The notes beneath the pieces are model-generated. The model did not search any database. It was not told the origin of the DNA and saw only the letters and a list, made by a program, of their open reading frames with translations. This document shows, piece after piece, positions 1 to 7,290 of a stretch of 31,234 nucleotides of DNA. Within the stretch, counting starts at the first letter, position 1. Each line of letters opens with the position of its first letter. The stretch comes from CAZOEL01 sp964578835 (GTDB lineage Bacteria; Desulfobacterota; Syntrophobacteria; Syntrophobacterales; Syntrophobacteraceae), in contig CAZOEL010000080.1 of NCBI GenBank assembly GCA_964578835.1, positions 1-31,234 of the forward strand. The letters are read 5' to 3'. A program made the position numbers and the translations under genes.

Positions 1-295
1 TACTTAAAAGGCCCGGCACGCGTCTCGCTATTTAGTTTCCAAAGAACAGAATTTCAGCTTCCAGGCTCACTCGTTCAGTTCAGATGCATTCCCAGAAGCG
101 AAAAACAATGTAACACCGACATGGATTAGTGTCAATACTTTTTCTATCAACAAACATAAATCGCTCGAAAGGAGTCGCAAAGCGCATAAACAAAGGAAAT
201 AGCCGACGCCGTCATTTCGCTCAAAACATTCCGAGTAGAGAGTTTTTCCCTGGCGAAAAGAAATAGGAATAATCGCCGCAATAATTCACGCAGGT
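1..295. other. Left-edge non-coding stretch downstream of cbiK
   Basis: I see no gene with a credible start, ribosome-binding site and protein-like composition here. The sequence is AT-richer than the coding parts. It is the 3' flank of the minus-strand cobaltochelatase gene. No convincing terminator with a T-run was found. Confidence 0.5.
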
Positions 296-1120
296 TCAAA
301 ACTGAGCAAAGGCCGACCTCAAGTGGTCCACCCATATTTCGACAATTGCAGGATTATCCGCTAAGCCGCTAAATGCAATTTCGCAGGCGACCCCATTTTG
401 CGCCAGCACAGACTTCCAGCTCTCAGGCTTATCACCGGCAATGTCGTTCTTAACATGATCACCGGCCACGAGCATGAAGGGAATGAGAAAGACCTTTTTA
501 ATCTTCCGCGCATGTATTTTGAGCAAGATGTCCTGTAGATTGGGCCGTCCCTGCACAGACGCCACGAACGAACCGGATGACAAATCGTCAAGCATGCAGC
601 TCATTGCGGCAAACATGGCGTCTGCAGGATGCTTCTCGTTTCCATGTCCGACAAAGATAACGCCTTCATCAGAATTTAGATGCCCGGGAGCCATATCAAG
701 CAGAGCTTTCGCCACTCTCTCCATATCTCCATACGATGCGAGGAGAGGACGCGCAACCACTACTCGTTCGAAGCCATCCACCATCTTTTCAAAAAGACTG
801 GCGTTGAAATACAAGTCGTGAAACTCTTTTCCCGGAAAAACATGAAGGGAGAGAATGGCTACATGCGTGAATCCTTCTTCCATAAGGCGCGCCAAGGCAA
901 CTTCTGGAGACGCCATAACCAGGCCTTCTTTCAAAAGTCTATTTCGTATAGTTCTAGAAGTGTAGGCCCACCGAAGCTCTGTTCCTGGAAAGGCTTTTCC
1001 CACAGTCTCTGCGATTTGATCATATGCGCATCTCGCTTCACGAAGGCTCGAGCCAAAGGCGACAAGCGCAATAGCGTTTCTTTGCGGACGGTTTGTCCTT
1101 CTAGAATGAATTTCTTCCAA
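296..1120 (-). CDS. cbiK: Sirohydrochlorin cobaltochelatase, CbiK type
   Basis: The 274-aa product matches the CbiK family, which inserts Co2+ (or Fe2+) into sirohydrochlorin in the anaerobic cobalamin/siroheme pathway. Seen in the sequence: an N-terminal LVAFGSS strand typical of class II chelatases, a SLHVFPG segment near residue 93, the metal-binding histidine in FVGHGN (H159), and the second one in MLVAGDHVKND (H222). These correspond to the two catalytic histidines known in CbiK. The start is a TTG; a GGGAGG lies about 12 nt upstream, rather far, so the first ~15 residues are uncertain. No signal peptide is seen, so this is likely the cytoplasmic rather than the periplasmic CbiK. No other cobalamin genes are nearby, and I could not find a cobalamin riboswitch in the 240 nt upstream. 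It may be co-transcribed with the small selenoprotein-like gene upstream. Confidence 0.9.
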   Translation of the reverse strand: MEEIHSRRTNRPQRNAIALVAFGSSLREARCAYDQIAETVGKAFPGTELRWAYTSRTIRNRLLKEGLVMASPEVALARLMEEGFTHVAILSLHVFPGKEFHDLYFNASLFEKMVDGFERVVVARPLLASYGDMERVAKALLDMAPGHLNSDEGVIFVGHGNEKHPADAMFAAMSCMLDDLSSGSFVASVQGRPNLQDILLKIHARKIKKVFLIPFMLVAGDHVKNDIAGDKPESWKSVLAQNGVACEIAFSGLADNPAIVEIWVDHLRSAFAQF

Positions 1121-1364
1121 AGATTAATCGAGCCTCCCTAAAGATTACAGGCAATATCCTCGAGAAAGAAACGTTGCCGGACCTTGGAATGTTTCTTCTT
1201 CTTGTCATGCCCTTGATTGATTCTATCAGAGCGATCCAATAACCCACTTCATTCAGCCATTCGCCGAACGGCCGCAAACCCGTACGTCGCCAGCAGCCGG
1301 CAATGCTCCTTGTCAAGCGCTTTCCCATTTGAGGAAACAGGGAGCTCGGATCGCACGCGCAATC

Positions 1365-1634
1365 TTATATTGTTTTGCACACACTGGCGTATACGGCCTC
1401 ATTCTCGACCTTTTCCACCGCTAATTCCCCGCCATTGTGCGAAGCAACCTTCCCGAGCCTCTCGATCTGGTCTGGAGCACAAATAATTTTGAAACTCTCC
1501 CCGCCGCGCAGGAACCTAAGACGCAAACTTACGTCCAAGAAGCCAGCTCAACAATCGTTCCGGTAATCGGCTATTTCACCTTCTTTTTCATTCTTGCCCT
1601 CTTCATCTTTCAAGGGTTTGTCGCAGGCATCCAT
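1365..1634 (-). CDS. Probable TusA/SirA-like selenoprotein (in-frame TGA read as Sec)
   Basis: One reading frame from the ATG at 1634 to the TAA at 1365 encodes 89 aa if the single in-frame TGA (1548-1550) is selenocysteine: C28-U29. A second ATG six bases upstream (1640) is in frame, but the GAGGAG at 1641-1646 is better spaced for 1634. The C-terminal half (FKIICAP, then HNGGELAVEKVENEAVY) has the beta-alpha-beta pattern of TusA/SirA sulfur-carrier proteins. D-Y-R-N-D-C-U sits where TusA proteins have DLRGLxCPxP, about 20 residues before the second strand in both. The catalytic Cys would thus be kept and the following Pro replaced by Sec. TusA-like proteins relay persulfide sulfur or selenium; the role here is inferred. 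A near-ideal SECIS follows the TGA, and a promoter lies just upstream. The alternative, a pseudogene with an opal mutation, is less likely because both halves look intact. Confidence 0.72.
1508..1547 (-). promoter_or_regulatory. Bacterial SECIS hairpin after TGA codon
   Basis: Numbering from the base after the TGA, bases +1 to +40 fold on themselves: +1/+40, +2/+39, +4/+37, +5/+36, +8/+33 (GU), +9/+32, +10/+31, +12/+29 (GU) and +13 to +16 with +28 to +25, with a U-G pair closing an AAGUUU hexaloop. The loop GU falls at +20/+21. By my count this is the same position as the SelB-contacted GU in the E. coli fdhF SECIS. Mismatches are symmetric. This would recruit SelB-Sec-tRNA. Confidence 0.7.
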
Positions 1635-1678
1635 TTTCATCTCCTCAACGATCATGGTCCATTTTCGAGACAGTGATT

Positions 1679-1707
1679 ATTATCTATAGAAAGGCGAATG
1701 GCAACAA
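1679..1707 (-). promoter_or_regulatory. Sigma70-type promoter for the selenoprotein-like gene
   Basis: On the minus strand, TTGTTG (1702-1707) is followed after 17 bases by GATAAT (1679-1684), five of six matches to the -10 consensus. The predicted start gives a leader of roughly 40 nt before the ATG at 1634. This supports a real, separately transcribed gene there. Confidence 0.5.
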
Positions 1708-1837
1708 AAGTTAAGATAATGACGATTTCTGCACGCCGCGATGTTGATCCTGCTCTGACGCAATCTTGCGAAGCGACAGCAGGAATGAGGAGCTCGGCAA
1801 AGAGGCTCGTATGCATAGACTGTTAATTTTTTCGAAA

Positions 1838-1893
1838 ATGTAAATTACTCAGCCTCATTATCAGCTACATTGGATTTACATCGGGTGAGGCTG
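1838..1893. repeat. Two interleaved 8-bp inverted repeats
   Basis: ATGTAAAT (1838-1845) is the exact reverse complement of 1874-1881. CAGCCTCA (1850-1857) is the exact reverse complement of 1886-1893. The order is A-B-A'-B', with 4-nt gaps between A and B and between A' and B', and 16 nt in the middle. Each arm pair is 36 bp apart. As RNA this is a pseudoknot topology. As DNA it is a two-site operator overlapping the -35 and spacer of the promoter at 1875-1903. Confidence 0.55.
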
Positions 1894-1903
1894 TGATTAG
1901 TAT
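1875..1903 (+). promoter_or_regulatory. Candidate sigma70-type promoter for the 79-aa gene
   Basis: TTTACA (1875-1880) and TAGTAT (1898-1903) are separated by 17 bases; the match is five and four of six. The -35 hexamer lies inside arm A' of the interleaved inverted repeat, so a protein bound there would control it. Confidence 0.4.
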
Positions 1904-1950
1904 TACAGAGAATGTGTCAATTGATTAGAGGATCAAATGAGGAGGACGCC

Positions 1951-2190
1951 ATGAACGAGCGCAATCATGCTTCATGTAAGGACATTCATTACAGGGGAAG
2001 CGATGTGGCCTCGAGCAGCATCGAAGCCCCACAGGCTGTAGAAGCCAAAGCAGCTCCTCAGCCGCTGTCAGCTATCGAGGCGCAGCTCGGAAACTCGGAC
2101 GCCGCCGGCGCTGAGCGTGAAAAACAGCTTGAAGGGTGGATGGAAAACATTAAAATGTTCATTCGTGGGATTGATGTCAGTAAGCTGTAA
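1951..2190 (+). CDS. Hypothetical small protein (79 aa)
   Basis: I do not recognise this protein. The ATG at 1951 is preceded by a strong GAGGAGG, which decides the start; an upstream in-frame ATG at 1912 has no ribosome-binding site. The N-terminal half is Ala/Ser/Glu/Pro-rich and probably disordered (SSSIEAPQ, AKAAPQP). The C-terminal ~25 residues (EREKQLEGW, ENIKMFIRGIDVSKL) look like an amphipathic helix. There is no signal peptide or membrane segment. A terminator follows 36 bp after the stop, and the promoter region carries an unusual interleaved repeat, so the gene appears to be a separately controlled unit. Function unknown. Confidence 0.6.
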   Translation: MNERNHASCKDIHYRGSDVASSSIEAPQAVEAKAAPQPLSAIEAQLGNSDAAGAEREKQLEGWMENIKMFIRGIDVSKL

Positions 2191-2225
2191 GCCTCTTTGC
2201 ATCATCCTAAAGGAACATAAAAAGG

Positions 2226-2263
2226 CCCCTTTTCAGATTTTTGAAGTTGAGAGGGGTTTTTTT
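2226..2263 (+). terminator. Rho-independent terminator
   Basis: CCCC at 2226-2229 and the following T's pair with the GAGAGGGG segment ending at 2256 (eight pairs, including G-T wobbles). The loop is about 15 nt, followed by seven T's (2257-2263). It ends the 79-aa gene and lies only 27 bp before the start of the solute-binding protein gene. Confidence 0.75.
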
Positions 2264-2290
2264 ATGTCTTTGCATGAGAATGAGGTTTCC

Positions 2291-3970
2291 ATGATCATCA
2301 AAACGGCTCTTCGCTTTCCGAAGGCGAAGGGCCCAGAGCATTTGAACAAGCGGCGAAAGACAACGAAAGCATTATTCCTATCCGGAATGCTTTTCTTTCT
2401 CTTCCATGCCCTTGGATTTGCGGCCGACGCTACAAACCCGGAAGACGGCGACTGGCTTATCAATCACCTCAGCGCGGAGCCCGCGACGCTCAACCCTATC
2501 GTATCCACGGACGCCTATGCGTCAAACATTAACGACTATATCTACGAATCTCTTCTCAAACGCGACGAGCGATCGCTCCAGCTGGTTCCTGTCCTTGCGG
2601 AGTCGTGGGAAATCTCCGATGACCATCTCACGTATACTTTCCACCTGAAAAGGAATGTATTTTGGCATGATGGGCATCCGTTCACTTCTAAAGACATCTT
2701 GTTTTCCTTCGATCGAATCCGCGATCCAAAAGTTGACTCGGCGCACCTGCGAAACTATTACCAGGATATCGAAAAGCTTGATGTTCTGGATGATTACACC
2801 ATTAGATATCAATACCGAATACCTTACTTCCGCGCCCTCGAGTTCTGTGGCGGAATACCGATCGTCCCCTCTCATCTCTTTGAAAGCGCAACCGACTTCA
2901 ACACCCATCCCATAGGACGCCAACCGGTTGGCACGGGTCCATATCGCCTTCTCCAGTGGGAAACGGGTAAAGAGATTACTCTCATCCGGAATGAAAAGTA
3001 CTGGGGGGAGAAGCCCCACCTAGATCGGATCGCATTCAAGATCATAACCGATTCCACCGTAGCGCTTCAGGTTTTGAAGCAGGGGGGCCTTGATTTCATG
3101 AGCCTGCGTCCCATTCAGTGGGTTAGGCAGACGCAGAGCAAGAGATTTGAGGAAAACTTCGTAAAGCTCAAATACTACCTGCCGACCTACAGTTATATCG
3201 GATGGAACATGCGCAAGCCCCTTTTTTCCGACCACAGGGTCCGTCAGGCCATGACCATGCTCATGGACAGGAGCACAATTCTTGAAAGGATCCTCTTCGG
3301 ACTCGGCGCAGTGGTGTCCGGGACCTTTTACATCAACAGTCCCGAGTACAACCAGGAAATCAAGCCTCATCCGTATGATCCTCCCGCGGCATTGAAGCTT
3401 CTTCATTCTTCGGGGTGGAAAGACCGTGATGGAGACGGAATTCTCGACAAGGATGGCGCTCCCTTCGCTTTTGAGTTTCTCATTTCAGCAGGCTCCAAAT
3501 TCGGCGAGCAAATCGCCACTATTCTCCAAGAGAACCTAAAGCAAGTCGGGATAAGGATGGATATAAGAAAGCTCGAATGGGCAGTTTTCATTCAGAGAAT
3601 AGAAGAGCACAACTTCGACGCATGCACCCTCGCCTGGAGCTTGGGGTGGGAATCCGACCCCTACCAGCTGTGGCATTCGTCGCAGGCCGACAAAGGGTCT
3701 AACTTTGTAGGCTTCAAGAACGATGAAGCTGACCGGATAATCGAATCGGCCAGGAGAGAATTCGACGCCGACAAGAGACGCAAGCTATACCACCGCTTCC
3801 ATGAAATTCTCCATGAAGAACAGCCCTATACGTTTCTTTTTACAACAGAGGCTCTGGTTGCGGTAAGCCGAAGGTTTCAGAATGTCAATGTCTATCCAAT
3901 GGGCCTGGCGCCGCGTGAATGGTGGACGCCAAGCGAGCATGCGCGGTATAAGCAACCGGGCTTGCCATAG
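2291..3970 (+). CDS. ABC transporter solute-binding protein, family 5 (peptide/oligopeptide type)
   Basis: The 559-aa product is an exported SBP_bac_5 protein (DppA/OppA/HbpA-like) that would capture peptides or similar solutes in the periplasm. The frame is open upstream through a terminator, so the start was set at the ATG at 2291, preceded by TGAGG at 2281-2285. This gives a short basic leader followed by a hydrophobic stretch (LFLSGMLFFLFHALGFAADA), a plausible signal peptide with an extended n-region. Family hallmarks: an EPATLNPI start of domain I, a YTFHLKRNVFWHDG segment, a VGTGPYRL motif, and the YIGWNMRKPLFSD and VRQAMTMLMDR region. No permease or ATPase gene is adjacent, so it is an orphan binding protein whose partners lie elsewhere. 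The substrate cannot be read from the sequence. Confidence 0.88.
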   Translation: MIIKTALRFPKAKGPEHLNKRRKTTKALFLSGMLFFLFHALGFAADATNPEDGDWLINHLSAEPATLNPIVSTDAYASNINDYIYESLLKRDERSLQLVPVLAESWEISDDHLTYTFHLKRNVFWHDGHPFTSKDILFSFDRIRDPKVDSAHLRNYYQDIEKLDVLDDYTIRYQYRIPYFRALEFCGGIPIVPSHLFESATDFNTHPIGRQPVGTGPYRLLQWETGKEITLIRNEKYWGEKPHLDRIAFKIITDSTVALQVLKQGGLDFMSLRPIQWVRQTQSKRFEENFVKLKYYLPTYSYIGWNMRKPLFSDHRVRQAMTMLMDRSTILERILFGLGAVVSGTFYINSPEYNQEIKPHPYDPPAALKLLHSSGWKDRDGDGILDKDGAPFAFEFLISAGSKFGEQIATILQENLKQVGIRMDIRKLEWAVFIQRIEEHNFDACTLAWSLGWESDPYQLWHSSQADKGSNFVGFKNDEADRIIESARREFDADKRRKLYHRFHEILHEEQPYTFLFTTEALVAVSRRFQNVNVYPMGLAPREWWTPSEHARYKQPGLP

Positions 3971-4019
3971 CTCACAACCTGCCGATTTTGATAAACATCT
4001 TTGTTTTTAGCATATTCCC

Positions 4020-4048
4020 TTGCGTAATACTAATCGACAGATTATAAG
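4020..4048 (+). promoter_or_regulatory. Sigma70-type promoter for the sufCB operon
   Basis: TTGCGT (4020-4025), a 17-bp spacer and TATAAG (4043-4048, five of six) lie 130 bp before sufC. The leader shows no obvious IscR-type palindrome, and no Rrf2/IscR regulator gene is present in the window. Confidence 0.45.
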
Positions 4049-4178
4049 AGTCATGTGATACAAGTAAGCTGGGAATCCACAAGTACAAAGCCATATCCAT
4101 GAAGCGCGCTATATGCCGAAAGAACGGTTTATTTTGAAAGAGATAGTCGCATGAAGCATTTATTGAGGGGAGTTTTAT

Positions 4179-4943
4179 ATGTTACTCATTGAAGATCTAC
4201 AGGTCGAGCTTGCGGGAAAGATCATACTCAAGCATATCGATCTCGAGCTCAAACCGGGGGAAACGCATGTGCTCTTCGGACCCAACGGTTCGGGAAAGAC
4301 ATCTCTGCTCATGACGATAATGGGATATCCGCAGTATAAGGTCGTGGGGGGGAAGATCACTTTCAAAGGAGTCGACATCACCTACAGTCCAATAAACGAG
4401 CGGGCTCAGCTCGGCATTGGAATGTCTTATCAGAGGCCGCCCACCATTCATGGCCTCAAAACCAGGCAGATGGTGGAGATTTGCGGAAGAAAGGAAGTAA
4501 AGGCTGAGGAACTGGCGAAGAGGGTCAATTTCGTAAGCTTTTTGGATCGCGACGTGAATGCCGGCTTCTCAGGAGGAGAGATCAAAAGATCGGAACTGCT
4601 TCAGTTGATGGCCCAAAACCCTGACCTCATGCTGTTCGATGAGCCCGAATCGGGAGTGGATCTGGAGAACATGACGCTGGTGGGAGAAACCATCGCCAGG
4701 CTTTTGCAGAAGGAATGCAGCTCAACAGAGACGAAATCCCGCTTGCAGGTAAAGCGCGAACGGAACAAGATGGGCCTCATCATAACCCACACGGGCTATA
4801 TACTGGACTACTTAACTGTTGACAAAGGCCAGCTGCTCTACAACGGAGTCTTGAGCTGCAGCACCAATCCGCGTGAAATTCTCACCTGCATCAGCCAGGT
4901 TGGATATGAGGAATGCGTCCGATGTACGATAGGGAACAATTAA
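4179..4943 (+). CDS. sufC: SufC-like Fe-S assembly ATPase (SmsC)
   Basis: This 254-aa ABC-type ATPase drives Fe-S cluster assembly on its SufB-like partner in the cytoplasm. Motifs in order: Walker A GPNGSGKT (34-41), Q-loop SYQRPP (Q85), signature SGGE (131-134), Walker B LMLFDEPESGVD (about 150-161) and the switch histidine IITHTG (H205). The FSGGEIKRSELLQL stretch is typical of SufC rather than of import ATPases. A roughly 20-residue insertion rich in charged residues lies between the Walker B helix and the H-loop (near residues 180-200). GAGGGGAG lies 10 nt before the ATG. The gene overlaps the next start, so translation is coupled. With only C and B present, this fits the two-gene SUF-like minimal system of anaerobes and archaea. 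Confidence 0.9.
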   Translation: MLLIEDLQVELAGKIILKHIDLELKPGETHVLFGPNGSGKTSLLMTIMGYPQYKVVGGKITFKGVDITYSPINERAQLGIGMSYQRPPTIHGLKTRQMVEICGRKEVKAEELAKRVNFVSFLDRDVNAGFSGGEIKRSELLQLMAQNPDLMLFDEPESGVDLENMTLVGETIARLLQKECSSTETKSRLQVKRERNKMGLIITHTGYILDYLTVDKGQLLYNGVLSCSTNPREILTCISQVGYEECVRCTIGNN

Positions 4944-6148
4944 AAGAAAAAGCGGCGAAGGCCGCAGACAAAAAGGCTGCGTTGGGTTCGGACATCAACC
5001 TGCAAGAATTCGACAGAAGTCCTGTCCCCCACGAGTACCTCGAAGAAGATCAGCTTCTTACGCTCCCCGAGGCGGAGAGACAGCGATTGCTTCTCTCAGG
5101 CGTTGATGTGGAGGGTAAAGAGCGCGCAGGCACCTTCTTCCAAATGGACACCAGCGTCGTTCATTGCAAGACGAAGCAGGAAGGGATCGAAGTCATTCCC
5201 ATTCGCAAGGCATTGGAGCAATACGACTGGATTCATGAATACTACTGGAAGCTTGCCTCTGTCGATACGGACAAATATACCGCCACAGCCGCAGCAGACC
5301 TTCACAACGGTTATGTAATCAGGGCCCTGCCCGGAGCCAAAAGCATCTATCCCGTCCAGGCGTGCCTTTATATAGACAAAGAAGGGCTTCAGCAAAATGT
5401 GCACAATATCATCATAGCTGAGGAAGACTCTGAACTTCACATCATCACCGGCTGCTCGACCTCTCCTCACGTATCGAAAGGCATGCATGTAGGCATATCG
5501 GAATTTTATGTCAAAAAGAACGCCAAGCTCAGCTTTACCATGATCCACAACTGGGCGGAAGACATGGTGGTTCGTCCCCGTTCTGTTGCGCAGGTAGAGG
5601 CCGGCGGTCTTCTCCTGAACAACTACATATGCATGAAGCCGGTGAGCAACATCCAGATGTATCCCACCACATACCTGGTGGGTGAAGACGCCGTAGCCCG
5701 GTTTTACAGCATAATCGTTGGAAGCCCCGGATCGGACCATGATGTCGGAGGCCGTGTTTTCCTTAAGAAACGGGGTACTCGGGCCGAAGTCGTAGCCAGA
5801 ACCATAACCAACGGCGGAAGAATCACCTCAAGAGGCCACCTGATAGGAGAAGTCGCCGACATAAAGGCCCATCTCGAGTGCAAAGGCCTTATTTTGAACG
5901 GCGGCGTGGTCTACGCCGTACCGGAGCTGGAAGGCCACGTGGATGGAGTGGAAATGTCCCACGAAGCGGCGGTCGGAAAGATCGCGCAAGAGGAGATCTA
6001 TTACCTGATGTCGCGCGGCATGAGCGAAGAAGAGGCTACTTCAACCATCGTGCGCGGCTTCCTGAGCGTGGATATTCCAGGGCTTCCTCCTCAGCTCAAG
6101 GCGGAGATCGACAAGGCGATCGAGATGAGCGAAGAAGACATGATGTGA
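4922..6148 (+). CDS. sufB: SufB/SufD-family Fe-S scaffold (SmsB)
   Basis: The 408-aa product is a SufB/D-family scaffold on which clusters are built with SufC. It carries the beta-helix core typical of the family (GMHVGISEFYV, AKLSFTMIHNW) and the C-terminal SufC-binding region: SHEAAVGKI, EEIYYLMSRGMSEEEA, IVRGFLS. An earlier in-frame ATG at 4913 abuts the GAGGA ribosome-binding site, so the ATG at 4922, about 9 nt from it, is preferred. It overlaps sufC by 22 bp. There is no SufD, SufS, SufE or SufU gene nearby; the protein probably forms a homodimer in place of the SufB-SufD heterodimer. The sulfur donor is unknown here. Confidence 0.9.
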   Translation: MYDREQLKEKAAKAADKKAALGSDINLQEFDRSPVPHEYLEEDQLLTLPEAERQRLLLSGVDVEGKERAGTFFQMDTSVVHCKTKQEGIEVIPIRKALEQYDWIHEYYWKLASVDTDKYTATAAADLHNGYVIRALPGAKSIYPVQACLYIDKEGLQQNVHNIIIAEEDSELHIITGCSTSPHVSKGMHVGISEFYVKKNAKLSFTMIHNWAEDMVVRPRSVAQVEAGGLLLNNYICMKPVSNIQMYPTTYLVGEDAVARFYSIIVGSPGSDHDVGGRVFLKKRGTRAEVVARTITNGGRITSRGHLIGEVADIKAHLECKGLILNGGVVYAVPELEGHVDGVEMSHEAAVGKIAQEEIYYLMSRGMSEEEATSTIVRGFLSVDIPGLPPQLKAEIDKAIEMSEEDMM

Positions 6149-6189
6149 GTCTTGTGATCTGAACTTATAGGAATGAAAGGGGTTTTACC

Positions 6190-6552
6190 ATGATGAAGCT
6201 TGCATTCTGTTTCTCGATAATAGCGGCGCTTCTCATCGGGAGTTTTTCCGGACCTGCGCGCGCGGAAGAAGCCCCCTTACACCTCGCGCAAGCGAGTTAC
6301 CCGGCAACCGGATACTCCCGAGTTGAGCAAATCCCTCAAGCTGACGAAAATCCTCCTGGAGAGTTGATCATCGTCGACTCTATCCTCTTGAGACCGCTTG
6401 GGCTTGTGGCGATGGGAGTCGGATTCATCGGATCGATAGTCGCCTATCCCTGGGCGGCTGCAAGTGGAAGCCAGGATCGCGTCTGCTCTGAGCTCATCGA
6501 AAAGCCATACAAATACACCTTCGAGCGTCCTGTGGGAGAATTGGATTATTAG
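6190..6552 (+). CDS. Small exported/membrane protein of unknown function
   Basis: This 120-aa protein has an N-terminal signal peptide ending near ARA-EE (about residue 25) and, in the middle, a hydrophobic segment starting RPLGLVAMGVGFIGSIVAYP. It ends with YTFERPVGEL. This pattern (RPLG, then a membrane stretch, then a short tail with a second RP(L/V)G motif) recurs in small uncharacterised proteobacterial proteins, as I recall. GGGG lies 8 nt before the first of two adjacent ATGs. It starts 41 bp after sufB and could be in the same transcript. I cannot assign a function; an inner-membrane or periplasmic location is inferred. Confidence 0.65.
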   Translation: MMKLAFCFSIIAALLIGSFSGPARAEEAPLHLAQASYPATGYSRVEQIPQADENPPGELIIVDSILLRPLGLVAMGVGFIGSIVAYPWAAASGSQDRVCSELIEKPYKYTFERPVGELDY

Positions 6553-6600
6553 CGCCGACTTAGCGTTCTTGTGCTCCGTTCCATCGGGTATGTTATTTTG

Positions 6601-7206
6601 ATGAAAAGGCCAGGGAGAATCACGCTTACGGGAGGGATTGCCACAGGAAAGAGCACAGTGGCGAGAATGTTCGCCGATAACGGAGCAATTATCGTCGATG
6701 CGGATAAAGTGGCGAGGGATGTCGTTCAGCCCGGCGCTCCCGGTAGCGCGGAGCTTCGGGAGCTTCTCGGCTCATCCTTCTTTGATTCCGAAGGACAGCT
6801 CATACGCCCTAAGCTCCGGGATTGCATCATCAATGACAGTCGCTGCCGCTCCAGGGTAAACGCGATTCTTCATCCTCACATCTGCTCAGCAATGGAGGAT
6901 GAATGGGAGCGGCGGCAGGCTACTGACCCCGGCATACCCGTAATATTCGATATCCCCCTGCTTTTTGAAGCAAACCTCGCCGATCGATTCGACACTGTCA
7001 TCCTCGTATATGTTCCGGTTGAAAAGCAAATCGAGCGTCTGATGGAGCGGGACGGTCTCATTCGATCCGACGCTGAGCGGACGCTCGCAATGCAGCTCCC
7101 CATCGAGTCAAAAAAATCGCTGGCGCACATCGTTATTGATAACAGCCGTGATCTTGCTCACACGAGAAAGCAGGTGGATTCAATTTGGAAGGAGCTCAGA
7201 GCCTGA
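6601..7206 (+). CDS. coaE: Dephospho-CoA kinase
   Basis: The 201-aa product would carry out the last step of CoA synthesis, ATP-dependent phosphorylation of dephospho-CoA. It starts with a P-loop, TGGIATGKST (residues 10-19; GGIGSGKS is more common). It then has the GADKVA-type segment VDADKVARDVV, HPHI (HLHPHI equivalent), the PLLFEANL motif and the C-terminal VIDNSRD stretch. The ATG at 6601 gives the usual CoaE length; a GTG at 6571 in frame would add ten residues unlike the family. It lies about 50 bp after the small exported protein gene and ends convergent with ppiD. Confidence 0.92.
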   Translation: MKRPGRITLTGGIATGKSTVARMFADNGAIIVDADKVARDVVQPGAPGSAELRELLGSSFFDSEGQLIRPKLRDCIINDSRCRSRVNAILHPHICSAMEDEWERRQATDPGIPVIFDIPLLFEANLADRFDTVILVYVPVEKQIERLMERDGLIRSDAERTLAMQLPIESKKSLAHIVIDNSRDLAHTRKQVDSIWKELRA

Positions 7207-7242
7207 TTTGAGAGATAAACGCGAAAGAAATTGAATTCTAAG

Positions 7243-7273
7243 GCGGACGAGACTCCGTCGTCATCCCGTCCGC
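7243..7273. terminator. Possible convergent terminator hairpin
   Basis: GCGGACG (7243-7249) pairs exactly with CGTCCGC (7267-7273) across a 17-nt loop in the 84-bp gap between convergent coaE and ppiD. There is no T-run on either side, so its role as a terminator is weakly supported. Confidence 0.35.
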
Positions 7274-7290
7274 ACACGCTCCGGTCTGAT

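Larger units (their letters stand above)
1641..1950. other. Divergent intergenic regulatory region
   Basis: This 310-bp gap lies between the minus-strand selenoprotein-like gene and the plus-strand 79-aa gene. It holds a minus-strand promoter (1679-1707), a plus-strand promoter candidate (1875-1903) and a pair of interleaved 8-bp inverted repeats (1838-1893). The central part, 1710-1830, shows nothing I recognise. Confidence 0.5.

Noticed and set aside
1121..1364. Cobalamin riboswitch upstream of cbiK
   Set aside because: No B12-box-like GCCACTG or matching long fold was seen on the minus strand.
1138..1380. A second TGA-containing frame after the selenoprotein-like gene (GTG at 1380, TGA at 1249-1251, then open to a TAG just before cbiK)
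   Set aside because: The part before the TGA looks somewhat protein-like, but there is no ribosome-binding site, and the sequence after the TGA gives no hairpin with a loop GU.
2117..2290. 58-codon N-terminal extension of the solute-binding protein
   Set aside because: It would run through a rho-independent terminator and overlap the 79-aa gene; the ATG at 2291 has a ribosome-binding site and gives a signal peptide.
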